DNA of 64,000 bases from Massilia endophytica (GCF_021165955.1 NZ_CP088952.1:5323551-5387550); one strand, 5' to 3'; positions 8,328 through 18,034 are shown, counted from the first letter of the stretch. Translations and numbers: made by a program. The notes: a model not told the origin generated them from the sequence alone.

Positions 8328-9051
8328 CGATTCCCAAATCCTGATCGCGCGTCTGCTCACGCACCAGACGCTGCGCCGCGACGACAAGCTCGTGAAGCGC
8401 GCCCTGTCGGACGAGCAGTTCCGCGCCGAAGTGGACGCGCGCCTGCTGGCCACCGGCATGAAGCTGCTCGACAATGTCTATGCCGACCACGTGACCCTGG
8501 CCCTGCACCGCGCCATCGAACCGAAGATCTTCGGCGCGCGCGACGTATGGCAGAACAATAACTTCGGCCTGGCCCGCGACGGCGTGGCCCTGCTCGTGGT
8601 GCTGTGGGCGCTCATCATCCTGCCCAAGCGCGAGCGCCAGGAAACCCACCAGCAGGCCGAGGACGACCAGAACGACATGTTCGGCAAGGAGAAGCCCGTG
8701 CCGCGTGCCGAGGACACCTCCATCGGCATTCCCTACAAGGCGCTGCTGGCCGACTTCGGCGACAAGCTGGGCAAGAAGACCCGCCTGGACATGAACCTCG
8801 GCATCCTCTCGCGCCTGGGCTTCATCGAACGCCGCGGCGACATCCTGCTCGAAGGCCCGCTATTGGACCTGCTGATGGATACCGACCTGCTGAAGGAGCG
8901 CATCATCAACGGCGCCCTGGCCGACGTGTTCAAGCGCGCGCCCGCGCAGGTCGTGCACATTCCGCGCGCCGTGCTGGCCGAAGCCGCCGCCGCCAACGAT
9001 GCCGCCGACACCGAAGGCGAGCCGTCCACCGAACCCCCGACCGAAGGCTGA
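8320..9051 (+). CDS. MksE-like (KITE-type) subunit of a condensin-like complex
   Basis: The 243-residue protein starts inside the end of the previous gene (8-base overlap) and stops 3 bases before the ATPase gene. The middle (about residues 130-195) shows a winged-helix pattern with RLDMNLGILSRLGFIERRGD and ILLEGPLLDLLMDTD. Small tandem winged-helix proteins in this operon position are MksE/JetB/MukE-like and bind the kleisin. The C-terminal ~30 residues are Ala/Glu/Pro-rich and probably disordered. The assignment is by context plus fold pattern. Confidence 0.65.
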   Translation: MNDDSQILIARLLTHQTLRRDDKLVKRALSDEQFRAEVDARLLATGMKLLDNVYADHVTLALHRAIEPKIFGARDVWQNNNFGLARDGVALLVVLWALIILPKRERQETHQQAEDDQNDMFGKEKPVPRAEDTSIGIPYKALLADFGDKLGKKTRLDMNLGILSRLGFIERRGDILLEGPLLDLLMDTDLLKERIINGALADVFKRAPAQVVHIPRAVLAEAAAANDAADTEGEPSTEPPTEG

Positions 9052-9054
9052 TCC

Positions 9055-11874
9055 ATGTTCCATATCAAATCGCTCGAACTGGTCCACTGGGATTACTGGC
9101 AGCGCATCAAGAATATTCCTCTCGATGCGAAGATCATCACCATCGCCGGCCAGAACGGCAGCGGCAAGACCACGCTGCTGGACGCGCTGCGCACCCTGTT
9201 CGGCCTGGACTGCTCGATGGGCCGCACCTACAAGCACTATGCGCGCCACTCCGGCCAGCAGACGGCATGGCTGCGCGCCGTGGTGGACAACCGCGCCGTG
9301 GGCAAGCAGCTCTCCAACCGCCCCTTCCGCAGCAGCGGCTTCTTCGCCGACGATGAAGTGACCCTGTTCTGCCAGATCCAGAAGAACGGCGGCGACTGGA
9401 AGCGCCAGTACCTCATGCGGCCGGGGAATATCGAGATCGAGGAAGTGACCGAAGCCACCGACTGGCTGGGCGTGGAGAACTACCGCAAGCGCCTCGCCAA
9501 TGCAGGCCTCTCGCCCGCGATGGCGAAAGTGCTGGCGCTGGAGCAGGGCGAAACGGACAAGCTGTGCGAATACGCCCCGCGCCAGTTGCTGGACCTCGTG
9601 TTCCAGGTCTTCGGCGACAAGGAGGTGCTGGACGCCTACGACGAAGCCAAGCGCCACCAGCGCGACACGGAAGAAGAGCTGAAGCGCTTCGAGGCGGAGC
9701 TGGAATCGTCCAGGACCAACCTGGAAGGCCTGCGCCTGCGCGTGGCCAACTACCACCAGTGGGAAACGCTGCACAAGGAACGCCGCAACCTGCAGGAGGA
9801 AGTGCTGCCTTCCCTCGAATACCATGAGGCGCGCGAGAAGGCCAACAACACCAGCCGCCAGCTGCGCGAAGCGCGCAAGCCCCTGGCCCAGGCCGACCAG
9901 CTGCTGGACGAAAAGCGCAAGGAAGTGGCGCGCCAGGCCAAGGCCCTGAAGGATGCGCAGGAACAGGAAACCCTGCTGGAGCAGGAATCCACGGCCCTGC
10001 AAAGCCGCCTGTCGCAACTGAACGCGAAACTGAAGCCGCTGGACAGCCTGATCGAACAGAAGGCCCGCCTGCAGAAGCTCGCCGCCGAATCCGGCGCGGA
10101 CATCGCGGACGTGGCCAAGCAGCTGGAAGAGAAGGAAGCCGAGCTGGCGAAGCTGCGCGCGGCGCGCGACGCCGTGTCCACCCGCATCGCGGGCGACAAG
10201 GCCACCATCTCCGCGCTGCAAGGCAAGACCTCCATGCCGGAGCCGGACAACGTGCGCGCCATGCGCCGCGCCTTGAACGACGCGAACATTCCGCACGCCA
10301 TGCTGTCGGATATCGTGGAAGTCACCGATCCGAAATGGCAGGGCGCCGTTGAAGGCGTGCTGGGAGGCTACGCCTCCGTGGTGCTGCTGGAACGCGCCAG
10401 CGATGCCTCCGCCGCCTACCGCCTGGCCGAGAAGGAGCGCTACCGCCACTTCATCGTGCCGGAACTGGTCACCGCACACCAGCCGAAGAACCAGAGCCTG
10501 CTGTCCATCGTCCGTTTCAGCGCCAAGGCGCCGGAATGGCTGATCGACCAGCTGGCGCGCATCACGCGTGTGGAATCGGTGGAAGAAGGCGCGAAGCTCG
10601 GCAACATCGAAGAGTGGATCACGCCGGACGCCTACCACAAGGAGCGCCGCGGCGGCCGTTCGCTGTTCGTGGAGGCCTCGCGCTACCGCTTCGGCTCCGC
10701 AGGCCGTACCCAGCGTATGGATGCGATCCAGAAGAACCTGCCCGCGCTGGAAGCGGAAGAAGACAAGCTCACTCTCCAGATCAGCAAGCTGGCCTCCGAG
10801 ACCAGCGCGCTGAAGGCCCGCGTGGCCGGTGTGGACGCTGTGAAGGAACTCACCGCCCGCGCCGACGAATTCGACGAAGCGGCGCGCGCCGCCGTGCCGC
10901 TGCGCGCCGAGCGCACGGAAGTCGGCAGCCGCCTGGGCGAGCTGCAAGGCCTCATGAAGAACGCCACGGTGAACCGCACCCGTTCCGATACCACCTGGCA
11001 GAACGCCCGCATGGCGCTGTCGGAATCCGAAGCGGGCATGCGCCTGAACTACAAGAAGCAGCTGGAGCAGCGCAGCGACCATGCGCGCGCTCTGCTGGCG
11101 CTGCGCCGCCAGTGGCGCCACCTCCCGGGTGCATGGAAGCGTCCCGCACGGCGCTCCGCGCTGGTGGAGCAGCACCAGAATGCCCACCAGGTGGACCTGC
11201 GCATCGCCAGCCTTCAAACCAGCCTGGCGCGCGACGACTGGGAGCTGGATGCCACGGTCATCGACCAGTACCAGCGCCTGAACGACCAGCTCGCGAGCCG
11301 CAAGTCCGAGACCGAGGAGCGCCGCTACCAGAACAACCGCGCCATCGAGGCGACGGCCAACGCGCGCGGCGCCTATATCGAACGCCTGCGCTACACGATC
11401 AAGACCTACACGGCCAACATCAAGGAGCTGGGCCAGCTGGCGAACATCGAAGTGCATGCGGACCCGGTGAAGCTGGAGAACGATGACCTGCTGCTGGCGC
11501 AGGCTGGCCTGCACGTGCGCTTCAAGTTCGACGGCAAGGGCCCCATCGGCCTGAACGACGGCGAAGCATCGGGCGGGCAGCAGGTGATGAAATCCCTCGT
11601 TCTGCTGATTGGCCTGCTCAAGTCGGAAGATGGCTCCGGCGGCTTCGTGTTCATCGACGAACCTTTCGCCCACCTGGACATCCGCAATATCCAGCTGGTC
11701 GGCGAGTTCCTCAAGAACACCGAGGCGCAGTACCTCATGACGACGCCGCTCACCCACAACACCGACGTCTACGATCCTTCCGAACTTACGCTCATCACGA
11801 GCAAGAAAAAGAAGGATACCCAGTGGGCGCAGCCGATCTTCGTGCTGCAGCGCCGCCAGCCGCAGGCAGCATGA
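9055..11874 (+). CDS. MksB-like SMC-family ATPase
   Basis: The 939-residue protein has the SMC layout. The N-terminal head has Walker A GQNGSGKT at residues 32-39. Two long coiled-coil arms (about 200-390 and 580-810) flank a globular hinge-like block (about 405-570). The C-terminal head has an ABC signature-like EASGGQQ at 837-843 and Walker B FVFIDEP at 864-870 followed by FAHLD. The length fits MksB-type proteins and is shorter than MukB (about 1,480). It should use ATP to entrap or extrude DNA together with the two upstream subunits. No JetD/MksG-type nuclease gene follows; the next gene is an unrelated SDR protein. Confidence 0.8.
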   Translation: MFHIKSLELVHWDYWQRIKNIPLDAKIITIAGQNGSGKTTLLDALRTLFGLDCSMGRTYKHYARHSGQQTAWLRAVVDNRAVGKQLSNRPFRSSGFFADDEVTLFCQIQKNGGDWKRQYLMRPGNIEIEEVTEATDWLGVENYRKRLANAGLSPAMAKVLALEQGETDKLCEYAPRQLLDLVFQVFGDKEVLDAYDEAKRHQRDTEEELKRFEAELESSRTNLEGLRLRVANYHQWETLHKERRNLQEEVLPSLEYHEAREKANNTSRQLREARKPLAQADQLLDEKRKEVARQAKALKDAQEQETLLEQESTALQSRLSQLNAKLKPLDSLIEQKARLQKLAAESGADIADVAKQLEEKEAELAKLRAARDAVSTRIAGDKATISALQGKTSMPEPDNVRAMRRALNDANIPHAMLSDIVEVTDPKWQGAVEGVLGGYASVVLLERASDASAAYRLAEKERYRHFIVPELVTAHQPKNQSLLSIVRFSAKAPEWLIDQLARITRVESVEEGAKLGNIEEWITPDAYHKERRGGRSLFVEASRYRFGSAGRTQRMDAIQKNLPALEAEEDKLTLQISKLASETSALKARVAGVDAVKELTARADEFDEAARAAVPLRAERTEVGSRLGELQGLMKNATVNRTRSDTTWQNARMALSESEAGMRLNYKKQLEQRSDHARALLALRRQWRHLPGAWKRPARRSALVEQHQNAHQVDLRIASLQTSLARDDWELDATVIDQYQRLNDQLASRKSETEERRYQNNRAIEATANARGAYIERLRYTIKTYTANIKELGQLANIEVHADPVKLENDDLLLAQAGLHVRFKFDGKGPIGLNDGEASGGQQVMKSLVLLIGLLKSEDGSGGFVFIDEPFAHLDIRNIQLVGEFLKNTEAQYLMTTPLTHNTDVYDPSELTLITSKKKKDTQWAQPIFVLQRRQPQAA

Positions 11875-11927
11875 CGCGCCCTTCGCGGGCCCCGTGAGCT
11901 ATCATGGGGAACCGCGAAGGAGCCATC

Positions 11928-12866
11928 ATGGACGATCTGCATTTCGGCAGTACCGGACAGACTTTCCTCATCACCGGCGCGACCGGCTTCATCGGAACGC
12001 AGCTGGTCAAGGCGCTGCTGCAGGACGGGCAGAGCGTGCGGGTTCTCAGCCGCGATCCGGCCAGGGCGGAGCGGCACCTGGGCAGCCAGGTCAGCTGCGT
12101 GCGCAGCATGGCCGATATTCCACCTTCAGAACACATCGACGTCGTCGTCAACCTGGCGGGCGCGCGCATTCTCGGGCCGCGCTGGTCCTCTGCGCGAAAA
12201 TGCCTGCTGCGTGCGAGCCGCGTAGGAGTGACCCAGGCCGTAGTGGGCTGGATCGCGCAGGCCGAGCGCAAGCCGCGGCTGATGATTTCGGCGTCGGCCA
12301 TCGGCTACTACGGTATCCAGCCCCAGGGCAGCAGCGCGGCGCTGGATGAACACAGCCCGCCGCAGCCCATCTTCATGTCCCAGCTGTGCCGGGACTGGGA
12401 GGAGGCGGCGCGGGCGGCGGCGCCGCAGGGTGTGCAGGTCGCATGTACCCGCTTCGGCATGGTACTGGGCCACGGCGGCGCCTTGCCGCTGATGCTGCTG
12501 CCCGTTCGCCTGGGCGCAGGCGGCCCGCTGGGAAGCGGAAGGCAGCGCCTGTCCTGGATTCATCTGGAGGATCTGCTGCGGGCCATGGCCTGGCTTTCCC
12601 GGCTCAGTATGGACGGCGACGTATCCGGCGCATGGAACTTCACGGCGCCCGAATGTCCCACGCAGGCTGAATTTGTGCAGGCGGCGGCGCGCGAGGCGCA
12701 CAGGCCCAGCATTCTGCCTACGCCCGCATTTCCCGTTCGGCTGCTGTTGGGAGAGCAGGCGGACCTGCTGCTGGAAGGCCAGAACGTGGCGCCCGTACGG
12801 CTGCTGGCGGAAGGATTCAGCTTCCGCCATCCCACCGTGCAGGACGCCCTGCACAGCCTGATGTAA
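11928..12866 (+). CDS. TIGR01777-family SDR (NAD-dependent epimerase-like) protein
   Basis: This 312-residue protein has the N-terminal Rossmann motif TGATGFIG, a VVNLAGARILGPRW segment, an SASAIGYYG active-site region with Tyr, and the LPLMLLPVRLGAGGPLGSGRQ and WIHLEDL segments that mark TIGR01777 (YfcH-type) proteins. The family's substrate is unknown. ATG 11928 is preferred over an upstream ATG at 11904 because AAGGAG at 11917-11922 is well placed only for the former. The stop codon abuts the stop of the next gene on the opposite strand with no bases between. Confidence 0.85.
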   Translation: MDDLHFGSTGQTFLITGATGFIGTQLVKALLQDGQSVRVLSRDPARAERHLGSQVSCVRSMADIPPSEHIDVVVNLAGARILGPRWSSARKCLLRASRVGVTQAVVGWIAQAERKPRLMISASAIGYYGIQPQGSSAALDEHSPPQPIFMSQLCRDWEEAARAAAPQGVQVACTRFGMVLGHGGALPLMLLPVRLGAGGPLGSGRQRLSWIHLEDLLRAMAWLSRLSMDGDVSGAWNFTAPECPTQAEFVQAAAREAHRPSILPTPAFPVRLLLGEQADLLLEGQNVAPVRLLAEGFSFRHPTVQDALHSLM

Positions 12867-13391
12867 TTACTCCAGCCCGGGCATGGGCGGCTGGGCGCGG
12901 CGCCAGCGCAGCATGCCGATGGAATAGTAGGCGAAATAACCCGCGAGCAGGCCGAAGCTCGCCATCGTGAGCGGGTGCAGCAGCACCATCTCGCGCGTGA
13001 GCGGCTTGGGGAAGTCGGACTGGCGGTTCATGTACAGCTCGATGCCGATGGAGAGGATGCGTGCCGCGAACAGCAGGCAGATCACCATCCCGAAGCGGGC
13101 GTTGGGCGTGAAGAAATAGCGTATGCCGTGAGTCTCGATGCGGGTCTTGGACAGTGCGTAGCGCCCCATCCAGCCGCCCGCCAGCACGCCCGCGCCGAGG
13201 CAGGAGAGGGCGAGCACATCGCGGAAGGTGGCGATGGCCGAGATAAGCACCAGCAGCGGAAAGCCCGCTGCACCGACCCAATGCTTCCACATCAGCGACT
13301 CCTGGCGCGCAAACAGCGGCCTCAGGCGCGAATAGATGCGCCACACGAGCAGGGGGATCAGGACAAGGAGGGCGAGGGTGGTCAGTTCCAT
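12867..13391 (-). CDS. Unrecognised integral membrane protein
   Basis: The 174-residue protein has about four or five hydrophobic segments: near residues 1-17, 37-57, 60-78, 100-118 and 133-155. A KTRIETHGIRYFFTPNARFG segment lies between two of them. The open frame reaches 13418, but ATG 13391 places the first membrane helix directly at the N-terminus and is preferred. I do not recognise the family with certainty. It converges exactly with the SDR gene and shares no strand with its neighbours, so context gives no function. Confidence 0.65.
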   Translation of the reverse strand: MELTTLALLVLIPLLVWRIYSRLRPLFARQESLMWKHWVGAAGFPLLVLISAIATFRDVLALSCLGAGVLAGGWMGRYALSKTRIETHGIRYFFTPNARFGMVICLLFAARILSIGIELYMNRQSDFPKPLTREMVLLHPLTMASFGLLAGYFAYYSIGMLRWRRAQPPMPGLE

Positions 13392-13481
13392 GGTGCACCG
13401 GTCAATATCGATTCTCAATTGTAACAGCGCGTCGCCTGCGTGCCCGCGGTGGTAACGTTGAGGTTTTCGTCAGGAGGTCGT

Positions 13482-13658
13482 ATGAACGAGCCTTTCATCC
13501 ACGCCCACCGCGCGCCGGACTTGCCGGTGCCGGTGGATGAGCCGCGGCCCGATCCCCAGCCAGCCCACCCGCATCACCAGCAGCCCGTGCCGGAGGACGA
13601 ACCCGTGCCGGACCACAAGCCGGAACTCGGCCAGCCTCAGTCGAAGGCCCAGGTGTAG
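13482..13658 (+). CDS. Small Pro/His-rich hypothetical protein
   Basis: A 58-residue frame preceded by a perfect AGGAGG at 13472-13477 with 4 bases of spacing. The product is very rich in Pro, His, Asp and Glu (segments such as VPVDEPRPDPQPAHPHHQQP and PVPEDEPVPDHKPELG), has no Cys and no hydrophobic stretch, and should be disordered. Its last 22 bases overlap the 3' end of tamB on the opposite strand. The ribosome-binding site is the main argument that it is expressed. The function is unknown; metal binding through His/Asp is only a guess. Confidence 0.5.
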   Translation: MNEPFIHAHRAPDLPVPVDEPRPDPQPAHPHHQQPVPEDEPVPDHKPELGQPQSKAQV

Positions 13659-16600
13659 AGCACGTCGAGCGCGTTGTTCGTTCCCGTCTGGAACTGGAGC
13701 GTGATGCGCGGCGTGAGCTTGTAGCGCAGCTTCACGAGGCTGGTTGCCGTGCCCGCGCCCTGCTCGAAACTGAGGTAGGCCCGCGAGGAGAGCTTCTTGC
13801 CCACGGTGACCACCGTACCTTCCAGCCCTTCCAGTCCCTTGGTCTGCGATACGCCCAGCTCGTCCAGCCCGACCTTGTTGGCCAGGCTGCCGCCGCCCTT
13901 GCCGCCGAAGAGGGCGCCCGCGGCGGTGCCCAGCAGTCCCATCTCGTTGCCCGCCATGTCGGAGAGGCCATGCCCCAGCACCAGCCAGGAGAGCTTTTCG
14001 CTGTCCGGCACGCTCGGCGTGGACACCAGCTTCGCCACCGGCGCCTGCGCCGTGCCGCGCACCTCGACGCCCGCCTCCACATTGGTGTCGCTGAGCTGCT
14101 CGCCTTCCGGCCGCTTGCGCATGGCGCGGATATTCAGGCCGGGGTTGTCGTAGGCGCCGGTGAAGTTGATCACGCCGCGTTCGATGGCCAGCTTCTGTCC
14201 ATACGCGGCGTAGGTCCCGCTCACCACGCGGATGCTGCCGTTCACGCGCGGCGGCCGGCGGTCCGTGATGCGCACCTGCACCGCGCCTGCCAGCTGCGCG
14301 TCCAGGCCCTTTCCTTTCAGGTAGAAGTCGTCGCCGAGGTCGGCTTCCACATCCACGTTCAGCGGCATGGCGGCAGCGGCCGATTTCACGCTGGGCTTTG
14401 TCCTGCCGAGGATGACCACGTCGTCGCTGATGGTCGGCGTGTCGAGCGAGGGCAGTTCGATGGCGGCGCGGTCGGCGCGGAACTTGCCGTCCAGCTGGAA
14501 GTGCTTCGCGTCGCGCACCAGCGTGCTGCGGCCGCTCAGCACGAGAATGCGGTCCGGGCTGGAGAGCACTTCCAGCTTGTCCGCCACCAGCTTCAGCTCC
14601 ATCGCCGCTTCCGCGTTCGCCAGCCGCATCCATCCATCGGCCTCCATCACGCCCTGCTGGCCTTCGAAGTGCAGCTGCTGCAGCTGCAGCCGGTCGCCAT
14701 CGACCCGCGCTGCCAGGCGGCCGTTGCGCAGCTTCAAGGCCTGCTCCGGCCAGTTGACCGAAAGCCGTTCGCCTTTCACGTCGCCATTCAGCACCGGCTC
14801 GCCCACGGTGCCGTTGCCGCTGAAGGCGGCGCGCAGGGCGCCATCCAGTTCCAGTCCCCGAACGCCCGCCAGGGGCGAGAGCCAGGCTATGGACGGGATA
14901 TCCACATTGCCGCTGATGGCGAGGGGACTGTTTTTCGGAATGCGGCCATTTTCAAGATGCGCCGCCGCTTCCAGTTTCGCCTGGCCGGAGCGGCTGCCGT
15001 TCAGCGCCGTCTGCACGCGCAGCACGTCGCCCGCCACGTTCACGCGCGCTTCGAGCTGGCTCAGGCCCAGCGGAATCGGGTGTTCGCCGCCCGTCACCGT
15101 GATGTCGCCCTTCTCGCGGAACACGCTGAGCGAACCGTCGATGGCCGGCGCCACACCCTCCACCGCAGGTACAGTGAGTTCGATGCCCCAGTTCGCGGCC
15201 AGCGTCAGGTCGCTCACCACATTGTCGCGCCAGGCGTCGGAGAACTGGGCGAGATAGCTGGCGTTAACGCCAGCGGCCGCACCCCGGCTACGCCAGCGCG
15301 GGCCGTTCTTCTCCAGCGTTTCGATGCGGAGGACACCCTCGGAGAGTGCCAGGGCGGCGTTGGTGAGCGAGAGCTGCACGGGCCGTGCGAGACCCAGCAC
15401 GCCCTTGCCTGCGGCGCCCGTCAGCCGCAGCGGGGCCGGAGCCTGGAGCGCGAGGGCGAACCGCCCCTTGTTCTGAAGCGATTCGATGGCGCCGGTCCAG
15501 GTATCGCCAGTCATGCCGCCGCGCAGGCGCAGGGCGGCATCGAAGTCCTTGCCCACGGCGCTCAGCTGAACCGTGTGCGCGGCGCGGTTGCCCGTGGTCT
15601 GGAGCCGCGCGCGTTCGATACTGGTGGTGGGCGAGCTGTAGCCGGTCAGGTCCACATCGCTTACCACGGCGTCGGCCGCTCCCTGGCCTGCGCCCAGGTT
15701 GGCGCTGGCGCGGATGGCGCGGATCTGGTGGTCCGTCATCAGGCGCAGGTTGCTGCCATCCATGCTGAAGGCGATTGCGGGCTTGCCGGCCGTGCCGCTC
15801 AGGGTGCCGCTGCCGCGCAGCACGCCGCCGAAGCCCGGGCCCAGATTGGAGAGCTGCGGCGCATCCAGCTTCCAGTCGAGGCGGTCGTTCACGGCGCCAA
15901 AGCCGCCGTTTGCCTGCAGGGTGTTCTGCCCCAGCTGCAGGTTCACATCCGCGCTTTCCACATGCCTGCTGTTGGCGGCCACCCTGGCATACCCTGAGAG
16001 CGGCGCGCCGGAGAAGGTTGAGGGCAGAAGCTTTACATCCAGTTTGCCGCGCCAGTCTTCGGCGAGCCTGCCGCTCACGCTGAACTCGGCGCCTATACTG
16101 CCAGGCTGCGGCGCACCGAAAGCGGCGGGATTGAAGCGGCTGGCGCTGCCGCTGGCTGTGAGCTCCACGTTTTTCTGCGGTCCGGCCAGCCCGACTTCGC
16201 CTTTCATCGACAGCACGCTGTCCTCGCCGCGCGCCTTGGCGTCGCCAAGCGAGAGGCCGCGCGCCGTTGCGTCGAAACTGCTGCGTGGCGCCGCATAGCC
16301 GCCGGTTGCAACGCCGCCCGCACTGAGCGCTCCGCGCAGGCCGCTGCCCAGCGCGGCGAGGTTTTTGGCGTCAGCCCTCCAGCTCAGGCGGTCCCCGGGC
16401 AGGCCGAAGCTGCCGTTTGCTTGCGCCGTGTTGGCGCCGAAGGCGAGCTTCACGTCGATGCCGCTCAGGTGCTTCGCGTCGGCATTGAGTTTGCCGCTGC
16501 CTGTAAGCGCCTGGTCCATGAAGCGGCTCGGCCGGATGGTGAATTCGGCTGAGGCCTGCAGTTCAGGCGCCAGCCTGCCGCCCGCCCGCACGTCGGCGTT

Positions 16601-18034
16601 CAGGTCCGCCGCAGGATACTTGCCGAGCGCTGAAGGATCGAAGTGGCTGATGCTGGCGGCGGCCTTGAAGGCCTTGTCGTCTTTCAGGCTGGCTTGTCCG
16701 GTGAAGGCAACGACGCCTCTGCCCGCCGAGAGGCGCGCCTGGCTCACGTGCAGCATCGAGTCCTCCAGGGTGGCCAGGGCGTCGAGCCTCAGGCCCTTGT
16801 CCGCCAGGCGGGCGTTGAAACGCTGTGCCTTTCCCTGGCTGCTTGCGGCGATCTCGCCCGCGATGGCGGTGGGCTTCGCGCTGCCGTGGATTTCGTGGAG
16901 GTCGATGCGCGAGGTATGCAGCCGGAAGTCCGCAGTTTCGATGCCGCCGTCCGGTGCGGAGCGGTGAATGCTTCCGCTGCCCGCCAGGCTGCCTGCGGCG
17001 CCGAGATCGATCATCACATCTTCGATGGAAGCCACAGTGAGCGTGCCGCCCAGCCGCGCGTTGACGGCGCGCAGCGGAATGCGCTGCCGGTCGAGCGGTC
17101 CCGTGGCACCGGTGTTGACCACGGAGAGCGAGCCACTGACGCGCTGCCCCTGGCCGATTTCGGCGCGTGCCGCCAGTTCAAGGCTGGCGGAAGGCCATGT
17201 ACTGTTGAAGCGCGAAGGATCGACGCCGTGCGCCCGCAGGTCCAGCGTGCGCAGGATGATCGGATCGAATGGCGCGAGCGTCAGTACGCCATCGCCGGTG
17301 GCATTGGAGGACTTGCCCTTGACGGCGATGGCCAGCAGCTCGAAGCTGCCGCTGGCGGAGGCGGTGAGTTCCGCGGCGGGGCGTCCCGGCGCGGCAGCCG
17401 CCTGTGACAGCGTGGCCGTGCCGTCCACACGGAAGGGCGGCTTCGCGCCCACCGTGGCGTTGGCGGTAATGCGGCCCAGAGGCGTCGATGCGCTGGCGTC
17501 CTTCACCTGCCATTGCCTGCTGTCGCCATACAGTTTCAGCGCCGTGTTGTCGATCTGCGTGCGCTGGCCCGTTTCATCGATCATGACGAGGCGCGTGAGC
17601 TTTGCATCGGCAATGCTGAGGCGGAAGGGTGGCGCGATCGACGCCGGCATCGTGGGCGGGGGCGACTTGCGCAGGGTCTGCATCACCGTGCTGGCCACAT
17701 GCAGTTCGCTGACCGCCACGCCCTGGGAAAGGTATTGCAGCGGCGACCAGTCGATGTCGATGTTCTCGGCCGTGGTCACGCTGTCCGGGCTGCGGAAAAC
17801 CAAACGGTCCAGATGCATGCGGCCGTACAGCGAGCCGTGCACGCCGGTGATGGTGATCTGGCCGCCGCTCGAACGCTCCACTTGCCGCACGATCTGCTGC
17901 AGCGTGGTCTCGCGTCCCAGCAGCCACACGGCGCCGCCGAGCAGCAGGGCGGTGATGCCGAAGCCGATGGCAACGCGGCGCGGCCAGCGCCGCACCGGAG
18001 GCGGCGGGGCAGGGGTGTCGTTTTCTTCAGCCAT
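13637..18034 (-). CDS. tamB: TamB, inner-membrane component of the translocation and assembly module
   Basis: TamB is an AsmA-like bridge protein spanning the periplasm that works with TamA in outer-membrane protein insertion and lipid transport. This 1,465-residue copy has a short cytoplasmic N-terminus, one transmembrane helix (about residues 23-42, ITALLLGGAVWLLG), a long stretch of repetitive beta-rich sequence, and a C-terminal TamB (DUF490) domain from about 1,150 on, ending in LDVLYTWAFD. The open frame continues upstream, but ATG 18034 overlaps the tamA stop by one base and is the natural start. Gene order tamA-tamB is as usual. Confidence 0.9.
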   Translation of the reverse strand: MAEENDTPAPPPPVRRWPRRVAIGFGITALLLGGAVWLLGRETTLQQIVRQVERSSGGQITITGVHGSLYGRMHLDRLVFRSPDSVTTAENIDIDWSPLQYLSQGVAVSELHVASTVMQTLRKSPPPTMPASIAPPFRLSIADAKLTRLVMIDETGQRTQIDNTALKLYGDSRQWQVKDASASTPLGRITANATVGAKPPFRVDGTATLSQAAAAPGRPAAELTASASGSFELLAIAVKGKSSNATGDGVLTLAPFDPIILRTLDLRAHGVDPSRFNSTWPSASLELAARAEIGQGQRVSGSLSVVNTGATGPLDRQRIPLRAVNARLGGTLTVASIEDVMIDLGAAGSLAGSGSIHRSAPDGGIETADFRLHTSRIDLHEIHGSAKPTAIAGEIAASSQGKAQRFNARLADKGLRLDALATLEDSMLHVSQARLSAGRGVVAFTGQASLKDDKAFKAAASISHFDPSALGKYPAADLNADVRAGGRLAPELQASAEFTIRPSRFMDQALTGSGKLNADAKHLSGIDVKLAFGANTAQANGSFGLPGDRLSWRADAKNLAALGSGLRGALSAGGVATGGYAAPRSSFDATARGLSLGDAKARGEDSVLSMKGEVGLAGPQKNVELTASGSASRFNPAAFGAPQPGSIGAEFSVSGRLAEDWRGKLDVKLLPSTFSGAPLSGYARVAANSRHVESADVNLQLGQNTLQANGGFGAVNDRLDWKLDAPQLSNLGPGFGGVLRGSGTLSGTAGKPAIAFSMDGSNLRLMTDHQIRAIRASANLGAGQGAADAVVSDVDLTGYSSPTTSIERARLQTTGNRAAHTVQLSAVGKDFDAALRLRGGMTGDTWTGAIESLQNKGRFALALQAPAPLRLTGAAGKGVLGLARPVQLSLTNAALALSEGVLRIETLEKNGPRWRSRGAAAGVNASYLAQFSDAWRDNVVSDLTLAANWGIELTVPAVEGVAPAIDGSLSVFREKGDITVTGGEHPIPLGLSQLEARVNVAGDVLRVQTALNGSRSGQAKLEAAAHLENGRIPKNSPLAISGNVDIPSIAWLSPLAGVRGLELDGALRAAFSGNGTVGEPVLNGDVKGERLSVNWPEQALKLRNGRLAARVDGDRLQLQQLHFEGQQGVMEADGWMRLANAEAAMELKLVADKLEVLSSPDRILVLSGRSTLVRDAKHFQLDGKFRADRAAIELPSLDTPTISDDVVILGRTKPSVKSAAAAMPLNVDVEADLGDDFYLKGKGLDAQLAGAVQVRITDRRPPRVNGSIRVVSGTYAAYGQKLAIERGVINFTGAYDNPGLNIRAMRKRPEGEQLSDTNVEAGVEVRGTAQAPVAKLVSTPSVPDSEKLSWLVLGHGLSDMAGNEMGLLGTAAGALFGGKGGGSLANKVGLDELGVSQTKGLEGLEGTVVTVGKKLSSRAYLSFEQGAGTATSLVKLRYKLTPRITLQFQTGTNNALDVLYTWAFD

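Noticed and set aside
8860..11757. Long open frame (965 codons) on the minus strand opposite the SMC-like ATPase
   Set aside because: It is a mirror effect of high third-position G+C. The plus-strand frame has Walker A, signature and Walker B motifs; the minus frame has no recognisable domain.
11875..13658. A JetD/MksG-like nuclease gene to complete a Wadjet system
   Set aside because: The genes here are a TIGR01777 SDR protein, a membrane protein and a tiny Pro/His-rich protein; none has toprim-like motifs.
13970..15997. Plus-strand open frame of 675 codons inside tamB
   Set aside because: Antisense to TamB, which has the expected C-terminal domain and operon partner; the antisense product has no known pattern.
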